DNA of 23,331 nucleotides from an uncultured Oscillibacter sp. Lineage in GTDB: Bacteria > Bacillota > Clostridia > Oscillospirales > Oscillospiraceae. The stretch spans positions 1-23,331 of the forward strand of contig UQUC01000028.1 in assembly GCA_900544105.1 (NCBI GenBank), given 5' to 3'. Below the pieces are notes generated by a model. That model saw nothing but the letters and a program-made list of their open reading frames with translations, had not been told where the DNA came from and ran no database searches. The translations under genes were made by a program, and so were the position numbers. This document shows, in pieces, positions 7,418 through 13,713 of the stretch. Positions within the stretch are counted from its first letter, which is position 1. Every line of letters begins with the position of its first letter.

Positions 7418-8659
7418 TCACACCAGCAGCACGGTGATGTCGTTGACATTGGTGCCGGTAGGCCCGGTGACGATCAGCCCGCCGCAGGCTTTCAGGGCGT
7501 GATAAGCGTCGTTGTCCGCCAGTGTTTTGTCGATGGAAATGCCCAGAGCGGCCAGAGCGTCCGCCGTGGCGCCGTCGGTGATGCCGCCGGCCGCGTCCGT
7601 GGGACCGTCGGTGCCGTCAGAGCCGACGGAGGCCACCACAGCTTCCAGACCTGCCAGCCCTTCCGCCGCTGCCAGCGCCAATTCCTGATTCCGTCCGCCC
7701 AGGCCGTGGCCCGTCAGGTGGACCACCGTCTCGCCGCCTAAGATATAGGCGGTCTTTTCGCCCTTTCCGGCGTGGGTCCCCGCCATGGCGGACAGGAAGC
7801 GGCCCGCTTCCCTGGCCTCGCATTGGAGCCGGTCCGTCAGAAGGCAGGTCCGGTAGCCCAGTGCTTCCGCGCGGGCCGCCGCGTCCCGGCAGAGCTGGGC
7901 CACGCTGCCGGTGATGACCGTGGTGACGTTATCCAGCACCTTGGGCGGTTCCTGTTCCAGCAAGTCCAGCGCCTGAGGGCTGAGGGTCAGACCGTACCGG
8001 CTCACAAGGGCCATGGCCTGCGCCGTTGTGGTGCTGTCGGGATAGGCGGGGCCGGAGGCGATCATATCCGGGGGATCTCCGATGACGTCGGAGAGGAGGA
8101 TGGCATACACATGGGCCGGGGCGCAGAGCTGGGCGAACCGTCCGCCCTTGACGCCGGAGAGCCGTTTGCGGATGGTGTTGATCTGGGTGATGTCCGCGCC
8201 GCAGGCCAGCATCTGGCCGGTGATGTCCTCCAGCTCCGCCAGAGGCACCAGAGGGCGCTCAAACAGGGCGGAGCCGCCTCCGGACACCAGAAACAGCACC
8301 CGGTCCCTTGCGCTGAGGCCGCTGACTGCCGCCAGCGCCGCTTCCGTGGCCCGGACGGAATGTTCATCCGGCACGGGATGGCCCGCCTCGTAAATGGCCA
8401 GATCACCGATGGGGCCTTGGCTGTGGCCATATTTCGTCACCACCACGCCGTGTTCGATGGTGCTGCCCAGCGCGTCGTAAGCGGCCTTGGCGGTCTGCCA
8501 GCCGGCTTTGCCGATGGAGACCAGCACCGTCCGCCCCTGGCAGGGGGGCAGTTGGGCCAGCGCCCGCTGGATGGCGGCGTCCGGCACCGAGGCTTCAATG
8601 GCGCTGCGGCAGATGTCCTCCGCGTCCCGGCGGAGGGTTTGCAGGGTCTTGCTGTCCAT
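7418..8659 (-). CDS. Glycerate 2-kinase (MOFRL family)
   Basis: 413 residues. The N-terminal DUF4147 domain shows GKAGWQTAKAA (near 50), the nucleotide/glycerate loop VSGGGSAL (about 125-132), NTIRKRLSGVKGGRFAQL (about 161-178) and LLSDVIGDPPDMIASGP (about 188-204). The C-terminal MOFRL domain has GGRNQELAL (about 322), SDGTDGPTDAAGG (about 348) and TGPTGTNVND at the end. These fit GckA-type enzymes that phosphorylate D-glycerate at C2 to 2-phosphoglycerate for entry into glycolysis; older annotations call them hydroxypyruvate reductase. RBS AAGGGGA precedes the ATG. It follows the hydroxyacid dehydrogenase with a 42-base gap, so the two are cotranscribed and probably act in sequence on hydroxypyruvate or tartronate semialdehyde and glycerate. 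Confidence 0.9.
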   Translation of the reverse strand: MDSKTLQTLRRDAEDICRSAIEASVPDAAIQRALAQLPPCQGRTVLVSIGKAGWQTAKAAYDALGSTIEHGVVVTKYGHSQGPIGDLAIYEAGHPVPDEHSVRATEAALAAVSGLSARDRVLFLVSGGGSALFERPLVPLAELEDITGQMLACGADITQINTIRKRLSGVKGGRFAQLCAPAHVYAILLSDVIGDPPDMIASGPAYPDSTTTAQAMALVSRYGLTLSPQALDLLEQEPPKVLDNVTTVITGSVAQLCRDAAARAEALGYRTCLLTDRLQCEAREAGRFLSAMAGTHAGKGEKTAYILGGETVVHLTGHGLGGRNQELALAAAEGLAGLEAVVASVGSDGTDGPTDAAGGITDGATADALAALGISIDKTLADNDAYHALKACGGLIVTGPTGTNVNDITVLLV

Positions 8660-8701
8660 AGTCAGGTTCCCCTTTCAAAATAGATGTCCCGTTGAAAAGA
8701 C

Positions 8702-9670
8702 TTACGGGTTCACCACGTTTTCCGGCGTTCCATTCAGAAACGCCCTGATATTGTTTACCGTGCAGTCCATGATCCGCTGGCGGCTGCCCTGAGAGCCCCA
8801 GGACATATGGGGGGTGATGATGCAGTTTTTCGCCGCCAGCAGAGGATTGTCGGCCCGGATCGGCTCCGTGGAGACCACGTCCAGCCCGGCGAAGGCCACC
8901 TTGCCGCTGTTCAGAGCGTCCGCCAGATCCTGTTCCACCACCATTTGCCCCCGGCTGTTGTTGAGGATGATCACGCCGTCCTTCATTTTGGCGATGTTTA
9001 CCTTGTTGATGATGCCCACGTTGAAGTCCGCTAAGGGCATTTGGAGCGCCAGCACGTCGGACCGGGCAAACAGGCCGTCCAGATCCACAAATTCCACTCC
9101 CAGATCCTTAGCGGCCTGAGACTGGGAGCGGTTGTAGGCGATGACGTGCATCCCCAGTCCCTTGGCGGCCTCGGCGGTGTGGATCCCGATACGGCCGCAG
9201 CCCAGCAGACCGAAGGTCTTGCCCGCCAGCTCGATGAGAGGATAGTCCCAGTAGCACCAGTCCGGGCTGTTCTGCCACTTGCCCTCGTGGACGGTCCGAT
9301 CATGGTGGCCGATGTGCAGGCAGGCCTCCAGCATCAGGGCGATGGTGAATTGGCTGACGGAATAGCCGCCGTAGTTGGGCACGTTGCACACGGGGATGCC
9401 CTTTTCCTTGGCGTAAGCCACGTCCACCACGTTGTAGCCGGTGGCCATCACTGCGATGAACTTCAGGTTGGGGCAGTTGTCAATGACCTTCCGGGAGACC
9501 TTCGCCTTGTTGATGACGGCGATCTCCGCGTCGCCGATCCGACGGATGCTCTCATCCTCGTCAGCCGTGTCGATGCGGTCGTAGTACGTCACCTCGCCCA
9601 ATGCTTCCAGCGGGGCCCAGCTCAGGTCGCCGGGGTTTTCCACGTAGCCGTCTGTTACAATGATCTTCAT
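8702..9670 (-). CDS. D-2-hydroxyacid dehydrogenase (glycerate dehydrogenase-like)
   Basis: 322 residues. The Rossmann motif GCGRIG lies at 157-162. The catalytic triad of the family is intact: Arg240 (in NNSRGQMV), Glu269 (in STEP) and His288 (in ITPHMSW). These enzymes reduce 2-oxo acids such as hydroxypyruvate or glyoxylate with NAD(P)H. The residue after the second beta strand is Asn180 followed by Arg (AYNRSQ) rather than the usual Asp, which hints at NADPH use or relaxed coenzyme choice. RBS GAAGGAG precedes the ATG. With the glycerate kinase behind it, hydroxypyruvate to D-glycerate is the most economical reading; D-lactate or glyoxylate specificity cannot be excluded. The transcript starts about 170 bases upstream and passes through a leader terminator. 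Confidence 0.9.
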   Translation of the reverse strand: MKIIVTDGYVENPGDLSWAPLEALGEVTYYDRIDTADEDESIRRIGDAEIAVINKAKVSRKVIDNCPNLKFIAVMATGYNVVDVAYAKEKGIPVCNVPNYGGYSVSQFTIALMLEACLHIGHHDRTVHEGKWQNSPDWCYWDYPLIELAGKTFGLLGCGRIGIHTAEAAKGLGMHVIAYNRSQSQAAKDLGVEFVDLDGLFARSDVLALQMPLADFNVGIINKVNIAKMKDGVIILNNSRGQMVVEQDLADALNSGKVAFAGLDVVSTEPIRADNPLLAAKNCIITPHMSWGSQGSRQRIMDCTVNNIRAFLNGTPENVVNP

Positions 9671-9724
9671 AGAATGTGCTCCTTCGCAAAATGGGATATC
9701 CTTTGTTGAACGGGCCTGCGCGCC

Positions 9725-9758
9725 GAAAAAATTCCTGCTCCCCGCGTGGAGCGGGAAT
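9725..9758 (-). terminator. Intrinsic terminator inside the leader
   Basis: On the minus strand ATTCC-C-GCTCC pairs with GGAGC-A-GGAAT: two 5-bp helices around one C/A mismatch and a 6-base loop. The stem runs straight into a T-tract (A at 9726-9731 on the + strand). It lies 55 bases upstream of the start codon of the downstream gene. Confidence 0.75.
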
Positions 9759-9763
9759 ACACC

Positions 9764-9792
9764 GTCGGCCCAGCCGCTAACGGCTGCCCGAC
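9764..9792 (-). ncRNA. Leader hairpin upstream of the terminator
   Basis: GTCGG (9764-9768) pairs with CCGAC (9788-9792), and CAGCCG (9771-9776) pairs with CGGCTG (9781-9786), around a 4-base loop with a small asymmetric internal loop. It could be a sensing element or an anti-terminator partner. It is classed as RNA structure only; no independent transcript is claimed. Confidence 0.5.
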
Positions 9793-9848
9793 CTTACCGG
9801 CCAGGGAAATTTACCGCCTTTTCGACAGACGCGCTCTTACTGCTTGGA

Positions 9849-9877
9849 ATTATAGCCCTGCACCTGCCGGAGTGCAA
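9849..9877 (-). promoter_or_regulatory. Consensus promoter of the dehydrogenase-kinase operon
   Basis: Reading the minus strand: TTGCAC (9877-9872), 17-base spacer, TATAAT (9854-9849). The -10 is perfect. It separates this operon from the dehydratase gene upstream. Confidence 0.8.
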
Positions 9878-9938
9878 GAAAAACAGTTGACGGGCCGGGA
9901 GGGGGATATACCGCATACAGCGAAGGAGGCAAACGGAA

Positions 9939-9973
9939 GGAGGGACGTGGTTCAGCGTGAACCACGTCCCTCC
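9939..9973 (-). terminator. Strong hairpin after the dehydratase gene
   Basis: A perfect 16-bp stem (9939-9954 with 9958-9973) with a 3-base loop. On the minus strand it is followed by TTCCGTTTGCC, only a weak T-tract. It probably ends or slows the dehydratase transcript. The remaining bases of 9878-10066 show nothing recognisable. Confidence 0.6.
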
Positions 9974-10066
9974 CGGTCAAAACAGTCATCATCCTGACAG
10001 GCAGCTTGGGTCATACAGAGTTTCCCCACCGGATGTCAAGCGTATGTAGCGTGGCTCCAAAGCAAT

Positions 10067-11263
10067 TTACTGAATGGTGTAGACCCAGGTCTTAGCCATG
10101 GTCTCCTCGGTGATCTCCTGACCGATGCCGGGCAGCTCAGGGACCGTCAGCTCGCCGTGATCGTCCGGCAGGTAGTCGTAGACGCAGGTATCCCGCAAGC
10201 CCTGCTTGATGCCGTAGGAGTGCTGCTCATGGATCAGGAAGTTGGGGATCGCGGTCTCCACATGGAGGGCCGCTGCCTGGGAAATGGGGCCGCCGCAGAC
10301 ATGGATCTGGACCTTCACATCATAGGTATCCGCCATGTCGCAGATCTTCTTGGCCTCGGAAATACCACCGCAGAGGCACACGTCCGGCTGGATCACGCTG
10401 AGGGAGCGGTTCTCGAAGAAGGGGCGGTAGCCCAGACGGGTGTAGATCCGCTCGCCGGAGGCCACGGGGATCCGGATATTCTCCTTGATCTCCCGCATGG
10501 AGACGGCGTTGAGGGGATGGACCGGCTCCTCGTAGTACATGATGTTCAGGTCATCGATGTAGTTGGCCAGCTGGATGGCAGTGCTGGTGTCCGTGAAGGA
10601 GTGAAGCTCGATGATGATGTCCAGATCGGGGCTGAGGTCCCGGATCGCCTGCAATCTGGCGCGAACCAGCTTCAGCACGTTCTGGGGGAGCTGACCCCGG
10701 AGACGCCAGTCAGCGTCCTGCTTCGTGCGCTGCCAGTTGCCATTGGCGGCAACGCCGACAGGGTCCACTTTCACGGCGGTATAGCCCTGCGCCATGGCCT
10801 TCTTGGCCGCCTCGGCATACTGCTCCGGCGTGACCATATTGCGGTCCTCCAGGTCCCAGTCGAACTGGATCTGGCTGGCATAGGCCCGGAGCTTTTCATT
10901 GATCTTACCGCCTAAGAGCTGATAGACGGGGGCATTGTAGTATTTACCCTTGATATCCCACAGGGCGATGTCAATAGCGCTCATGCCGGCGTTGATAACG
11001 GTGCCGCCGCCCATGCCCCAGAAGGTCGTGCGGAACAGCTGCTCCCGAATGGCTTCGCTGCGCAGAGGATCCTTGCCGATGATGAGCTGGCCGAAGTCCT
11101 TCACCATCCAAACGCCCGCGTTATGGGCGTTGCCGTAGGCCAGACCTACCTCGCCAAAGCCGCTGATCCCCGCGTCCGTGTTGATGCGGATACAGATGGG
11201 AGAGCAGTCCTCGTAGTTCAGGCATTTGCCAAAATCGTATACGTCAATACTTGTGATCTTCAT
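10067..11263 (-). CDS. Enolase-superfamily sugar-acid dehydratase (galactonate/mannonate dehydratase-like)
   Basis: 398 residues with the mandelate racemase/muconate lactonising enzyme architecture: a capping domain at 1-125 (ending SAIDIALWDIKGKYYNAPVY) and a TIM barrel after it. Visible active-site positions are Lys165 (AVKVDPVG), the metal ligands Glu219 (IIIELHS), Glu245 (YYEEPVHP) and Glu271 (SGERIYTR), and His321 (QIHVCGGPIS). The ASGERIYTRLGYRPFF and GGP segments resemble D-galactonate/D-mannonate dehydratases, which remove water from aldonic acids to give 2-keto-3-deoxy acids. The first metal ligand is Glu where those enzymes usually have Asp, so the substrate is open. RBS AAGGAG precedes the ATG, and it has its own promoter. 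The neighbouring 2-hydroxyacid dehydrogenase and glycerate kinase are consistent with sugar-acid catabolism. Confidence 0.87.
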   Translation of the reverse strand: MKITSIDVYDFGKCLNYEDCSPICIRINTDAGISGFGEVGLAYGNAHNAGVWMVKDFGQLIIGKDPLRSEAIREQLFRTTFWGMGGGTVINAGMSAIDIALWDIKGKYYNAPVYQLLGGKINEKLRAYASQIQFDWDLEDRNMVTPEQYAEAAKKAMAQGYTAVKVDPVGVAANGNWQRTKQDADWRLRGQLPQNVLKLVRARLQAIRDLSPDLDIIIELHSFTDTSTAIQLANYIDDLNIMYYEEPVHPLNAVSMREIKENIRIPVASGERIYTRLGYRPFFENRSLSVIQPDVCLCGGISEAKKICDMADTYDVKVQIHVCGGPISQAAALHVETAIPNFLIHEQHSYGIKQGLRDTCVYDYLPDDHGELTVPELPGIGQEITEETMAKTWVYTIQ

Positions 11264-11332
11264 AAGCGTTCTCCTTTTCTTGAAAACAAATATTTCTGTC
11301 AGCGTAACAGCCTGTGGGTATCCTCAAGAGCA

Positions 11333-11361
11333 CATATACCATAGTTCTTTGAAAAATACAA
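11333..11361 (-). promoter_or_regulatory. Extended -10 promoter of the dehydratase gene
   Basis: On the minus strand: TTGTAT (11361-11356), 17 bases, TATATG (11338-11333), preceded by TGG, an extended -10. The inverted repeat ACAAC/GTTGT (11358-11371) overlaps the -35 box and could be an operator. Confidence 0.6.
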
Positions 11362-11371
11362 CCGGAGTTGT

Positions 11372-11412
11372 AAAAAAGCCGCGGAAAATTGCAGATTACA
11401 ATTTTCCGCGGC
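11372..11412 (-). terminator. Intrinsic terminator of the IlvC-like gene
   Basis: A perfect 14-bp stem (11378-11391 with 11399-11412) with a 7-base loop. On the minus strand it runs into six T (11377-11372). It ends the transcript of the gene finishing at 11453. Confidence 0.94.
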
Positions 11413-11452
11413 CGTAGGGAACGTTTTGTAGAGAAGAATGAAGAGGGGGCGA

Positions 11453-12451
11453 TCAGTTGGCCTTGCCGCCGGAGAGGTTCTTGCGGACCTCTGCCTCGAC
11501 CACAGAGATGGGCAGCTTTTCAGTCTCGGCCCGCAGCTCATCAAACTTCTTCATATCGTCAGCCTTGACCTCTTCCCACTCCTGAGCGAAGCTGCCATCG
11601 ACGATCTTGTTGTACTGCTCCTCGATGAACTGACGCATGGAGGTGTTGTCCACCATCTTGAAGCGGGACATCTGACCATACTGGCTGGTACGGCTGTGGA
11701 GGGGCAGCTGCTTGAACAGACCCATATCCGCCATCTTCTCCATCATGACCATAGGCTCCTTGGACATGTACATCTCGGTGAGGATCGCCTCAGCGGGCAG
11801 ACCCTTCTCGGCGAAGAAGTCGAATGCAGTCACCATGACGTTCATGATCAGGGGCCAGATAGCCTGCTCGCTCATCAGGTCCAGATAGGTCTCGTCGTTG
11901 AAGGTGACCTCGATGGCGCCGGCCTTGGTAGAGCCCAGAGCCTTGGCCAGACCAACGGCGATCTCCTTGGCGTGGCCGGTAGCGTCCTGATTGACGACCA
12001 GGAAGGTGGGGAAGCCGGTGCCGTTTTCATAGGTTTCACGAACGCCCTTGCCGATCATGCGGGGAGCGACCATGATCACGTCCAGATCAGCGGCGGGCTT
12101 GATGAAGCCATAGGTGATGTTGTAGCCAGAAGCAAAGTTCAGTGCTGCGCCGGGATGCAGGTTGGGAGCGATATCGCGCTCGTAGATCTCGGGAGCCACT
12201 TCGTCCGGCAGCAGAAGGAACACGATGTCAGCCTTCTTGGAAGCCTCAGCGATGGAATAAGTGGGGAAGCCGTCGGCGTTGGCGGTGTTCCAGGATTCAT
12301 CATGGATGCTGCCAACGATAATGTGCTTAGCGCCGGAATCTCTCATGTTCAGAGCCTGAGAACGGCCCTGGTTGCCGTAGCCGATGATCGCAATGACTTT
12401 ATCCTGGATCGCCTCGATGTGACCGTCCTGATCGTAATAAACCTTGCCCAT
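11453..12451 (-). CDS. Divergent ketol-acid reductoisomerase-like protein (IlvC-like)
   Basis: 332 residues, the class I IlvC length. The N-terminal Rossmann motif GYGNQG (24-29) and LPDE (81-84) are clear, and the C-terminal helical domain keeps Asp191, Glu195 (LDLMSEQA) and Glu226. Several positions that are near-invariant in true IlvC differ: HGFNIH reads SGYNIT (108-113), GPGH reads MIGK (132-135), and the second helical-domain Glu aligns with Ser230. IlvC converts 2-acetolactate or 2-aceto-2-hydroxybutyrate to dihydroxy acids with NADPH; these changes argue for a different reaction or an inactive paralogue. No ilvB, ilvN or ilvD gene is adjacent. It has its own promoter, a palindromic operator at the start site and its own terminator. 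RBS GAGGAGG precedes the ATG. Confidence 0.85.
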   Translation of the reverse strand: MGKVYYDQDGHIEAIQDKVIAIIGYGNQGRSQALNMRDSGAKHIIVGSIHDESWNTANADGFPTYSIAEASKKADIVFLLLPDEVAPEIYERDIAPNLHPGAALNFASGYNITYGFIKPAADLDVIMVAPRMIGKGVRETYENGTGFPTFLVVNQDATGHAKEIAVGLAKALGSTKAGAIEVTFNDETYLDLMSEQAIWPLIMNVMVTAFDFFAEKGLPAEAILTEMYMSKEPMVMMEKMADMGLFKQLPLHSRTSQYGQMSRFKMVDNTSMRQFIEEQYNKIVDGSFAQEWEEVKADDMKKFDELRAETEKLPISVVEAEVRKNLSGGKAN

Positions 12452-12500
12452 AATAAGTGCCTCCTCAGCGTATTTAAAAATAAAAGATACATGACATAAG

Positions 12501-12511
12501 ACATCTGATGT
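12501..12511. promoter_or_regulatory. Palindromic operator copy 1
   Basis: ACATCTGATGT, a perfect 11-base palindrome (5-base arms around one base), lies 4 bases past the -10 box of the IlvC-like gene and so covers the transcription start. The identical 11-mer recurs at 13660-13670. Repression by the adjacent GntR-family protein is inferred. Confidence 0.7.
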
Positions 12512-12515
12512 TTAA

Positions 12516-12543
12516 AGTATAGCACATAGTTCCAGATTGTCAA
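12516..12543 (-). promoter_or_regulatory. Promoter of the IlvC-like gene
   Basis: On the minus strand: TTGACA (12543-12538), 16 bases, TATACT (12521-12516), preceded by TGC, an extended -10. This is a strong promoter by sequence, with the palindrome placed over its start site. Confidence 0.85.
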
Positions 12544-12575
12544 GGGTGATTTCTCGATTTTTTGTAAAATTTTGT

Positions 12576-12610
12576 AAAAAGAAACGGCCCGGTGATAGAC
12601 CGGGTCGTTC
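12576..12610 (-). terminator. Intrinsic terminator of the GntR regulator gene
   Basis: On the minus strand, GAACG-A-CCCGGT pairs with ACCGGG-C-CGTTTC with one mismatch and a 5-base loop, followed by five T (12580-12576). It separates the regulator from the IlvC-like gene. Confidence 0.85.
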
Positions 12611-12622
12611 CGTCTGATTTTA

Positions 12623-13339
12623 TTATAAGGTGGACTCTGCCACAGCGTCCTGGATCTTAAACGATGCAGCCCACTGTCTGGCGCTTGCAGCGATCACCTT
12701 TTCCGCGGCGACCGGGTCCCGGTTGACGATGGCCTGATAGATGCTCTCGTGGTCATGGAGGGCCACTTCGGAGTTATCCCGGATCGCGATGGCGATGGAG
12801 CGGCGGAACAGCTCGTTCAGCGCATTTCCCAGACCGATCATAAAGGAATTATGCGTTGCCTGCAAGATCTGCCCGTGGAACAGGATATCGTCCTCCGCTT
12901 CCAGCGTGCCGTTCCGCAGCTTTTCGCGGAACAGCTCCAGCTTTTCGCGAATGGCCGCAAGGTCGTTGTCTGTTGCCTGGCGGATGGCGTAGGTCGTGTA
13001 GGCGGACTCTATAATATAACGGAAGTTTTGCAGATCCTCCTCATTTCCGCTGTTGAGGTAGAAGTGAGAGAGCATGACATTCATATAGCCCTGTTCCGGA
13101 TTCTCACTGATGACGGTGCACAGCCCCCGGCGGATCTCTACGACGCCCAGGGCCTCCAGCATTTTGATGGCCTCTCGTACACTGCTCTTGCTGACCTGCA
13201 ATTCTTCGGAAATTTGAATTTCCGTGGGCAGTACATCTCCGGGACCGAGCTTGCGCTCCATGATCATTTCTTCGATGGAATCAACCACCTGTCTGGAAAG
13301 ACTTTTCTTTGGATCGCGCTGTTTTTTGCCAATCTCCAT
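12623..13339 (-). CDS. GntR-family (FadR/FCD) transcriptional regulator
   Basis: 238 residues. A winged helix-turn-helix occupies about 12-75, with SLSRQVVDSIEEMIMERKLG, LPTEIQISEELQVSKSSVRE and AIKMLEALGVVEIRRG. The FCD ligand domain follows (about 90-225), with typical metal/ligand-side histidines in DDILFHGQILQATHNS and ALHDHESIYQAI. FadR-type regulators sense small carboxylates such as 2-hydroxy acids, 2-oxo acids or amino-acid products. It lies between the IlvC-like gene (same strand, downstream) and the PLP lyase gene (divergent), both of which carry the palindrome ACATCTGATGT at their start sites, making it the natural regulator of both. Its own upstream region lacks that palindrome. 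RBS GAGGAG is 8 bases before the ATG. Confidence 0.9.
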   Translation of the reverse strand: MEIGKKQRDPKKSLSRQVVDSIEEMIMERKLGPGDVLPTEIQISEELQVSKSSVREAIKMLEALGVVEIRRGLCTVISENPEQGYMNVMLSHFYLNSGNEEDLQNFRYIIESAYTTYAIRQATDNDLAAIREKLELFREKLRNGTLEAEDDILFHGQILQATHNSFMIGLGNALNELFRRSIAIAIRDNSEVALHDHESIYQAIVNRDPVAAEKVIAASARQWAASFKIQDAVAESTL

Positions 13340-13384
13340 ACCAACAACTCCTCACATGCGGACACTCTTTGTAAGAAATGGCCG

Positions 13385-13421
13385 TGCATAAAGTACAAGG
13401 CCAACTGACCTGCACAAAGTA
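13385..13421. repeat. Direct repeat in the GntR gene leader
   Basis: TGCATAAAGTA (13385-13395) and TGCACAAAGTA (13411-13421) match at 10 of 11 bases, spaced 26 bases apart, between the regulator's predicted start site and its ATG. Possibly regulator-binding sites; no direct support. Confidence 0.4.
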
Positions 13422-13440
13422 TAAAAAATTTTCAATTATT

Positions 13441-13469
13441 ACTATATCATGTTCGGCTATATTATACAA
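13441..13469 (-). promoter_or_regulatory. Promoter of the GntR regulator gene
   Basis: On the minus strand: TTGTAT (13469-13464), 17 bases, TATAGT (13446-13441), preceded by TGA, an extended -10. It predicts a 5' leader of about 95 bases. Confidence 0.65.
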
Positions 13470-13499
13470 CTATTTTATTTACGAATTGTTAACGTACCC

Positions 13500-13555
13500 A
13501 AACGTTTTCTCCAATTCAAAAAGAAGAAAAAAGGGGAGAAGGGAAGCAAACGTTT
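13500..13555. promoter_or_regulatory. Pair of AAACGTTT palindromes
   Basis: AAACGTTT occurs at 13500-13507 and 13548-13555, centres 48 bases apart, in the divergent AT-rich region. A central CG with AAA/TTT flanks is typical of LacI-family operators. No such regulator is encoded in the window. The rest of 13340-13713 holds the two divergent promoters and no gene. Confidence 0.3.
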
Positions 13556-13614
13556 ACGAAAAATTATTCATTTTTCCCACAAAAAAGTGCTTTTTGTATC
13601 GTCAAATTGTGCAA

Positions 13615-13643
13615 TTGACAAAAGAAGCGGAAACGTGTAGACT
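13615..13643 (+). promoter_or_regulatory. Promoter of the PLP lyase - NhaC operon
   Basis: TTGACA (13615-13620), 17 bases, TAGACT (13638-13643). The predicted start is near 13650, just before the palindromic operator. The interrupted palindrome AATTG-TG-CAATT overlaps the -35. Confidence 0.7.
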
Positions 13644-13659
13644 GTGCCTATAAGATATG

Positions 13660-13670
13660 ACATCTGATGT
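13660..13670. promoter_or_regulatory. Palindromic operator copy 2
   Basis: ACATCTGATGT, identical to the copy at 12501-12511, placed about 10-20 bases downstream of the predicted start of the PLP lyase transcript and 43 bases before the start codon, a position suited to repression. Confidence 0.7.
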
Positions 13671-13713
13671 TACAAAACCCAATTTATGATTTTTACTGAA
13701 GGAGGCTGCTAAC

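Larger units (their letters stand above)
9671..9848 (-). promoter_or_regulatory. Structured 5' leader (putative attenuator)
   Basis: About 170 transcribed bases lie between the promoter and the hydroxyacid dehydrogenase. In transcript order there is a strong hairpin (9792-9764), an intrinsic terminator (9758-9725), then the RBS. Promoter, stable structure, terminator and gene in this order is the layout of a riboswitch or other attenuator. I could not match it to a riboswitch class I know, and no T-box motif is present. Confidence 0.5.

Noticed and set aside
9671..9848. A named riboswitch or T-box in the leader
   Set aside because: I compared from memory with T-box, glycine, glutamine, ZTP, THF, guanidine and fluoride motifs and saw no match, so I left the class open.
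11438..12499. A 353-codon + strand frame opposite the IlvC-like gene
   Set aside because: It runs antisense to a well-defined gene, overlaps its operator and has no recognisable domain.
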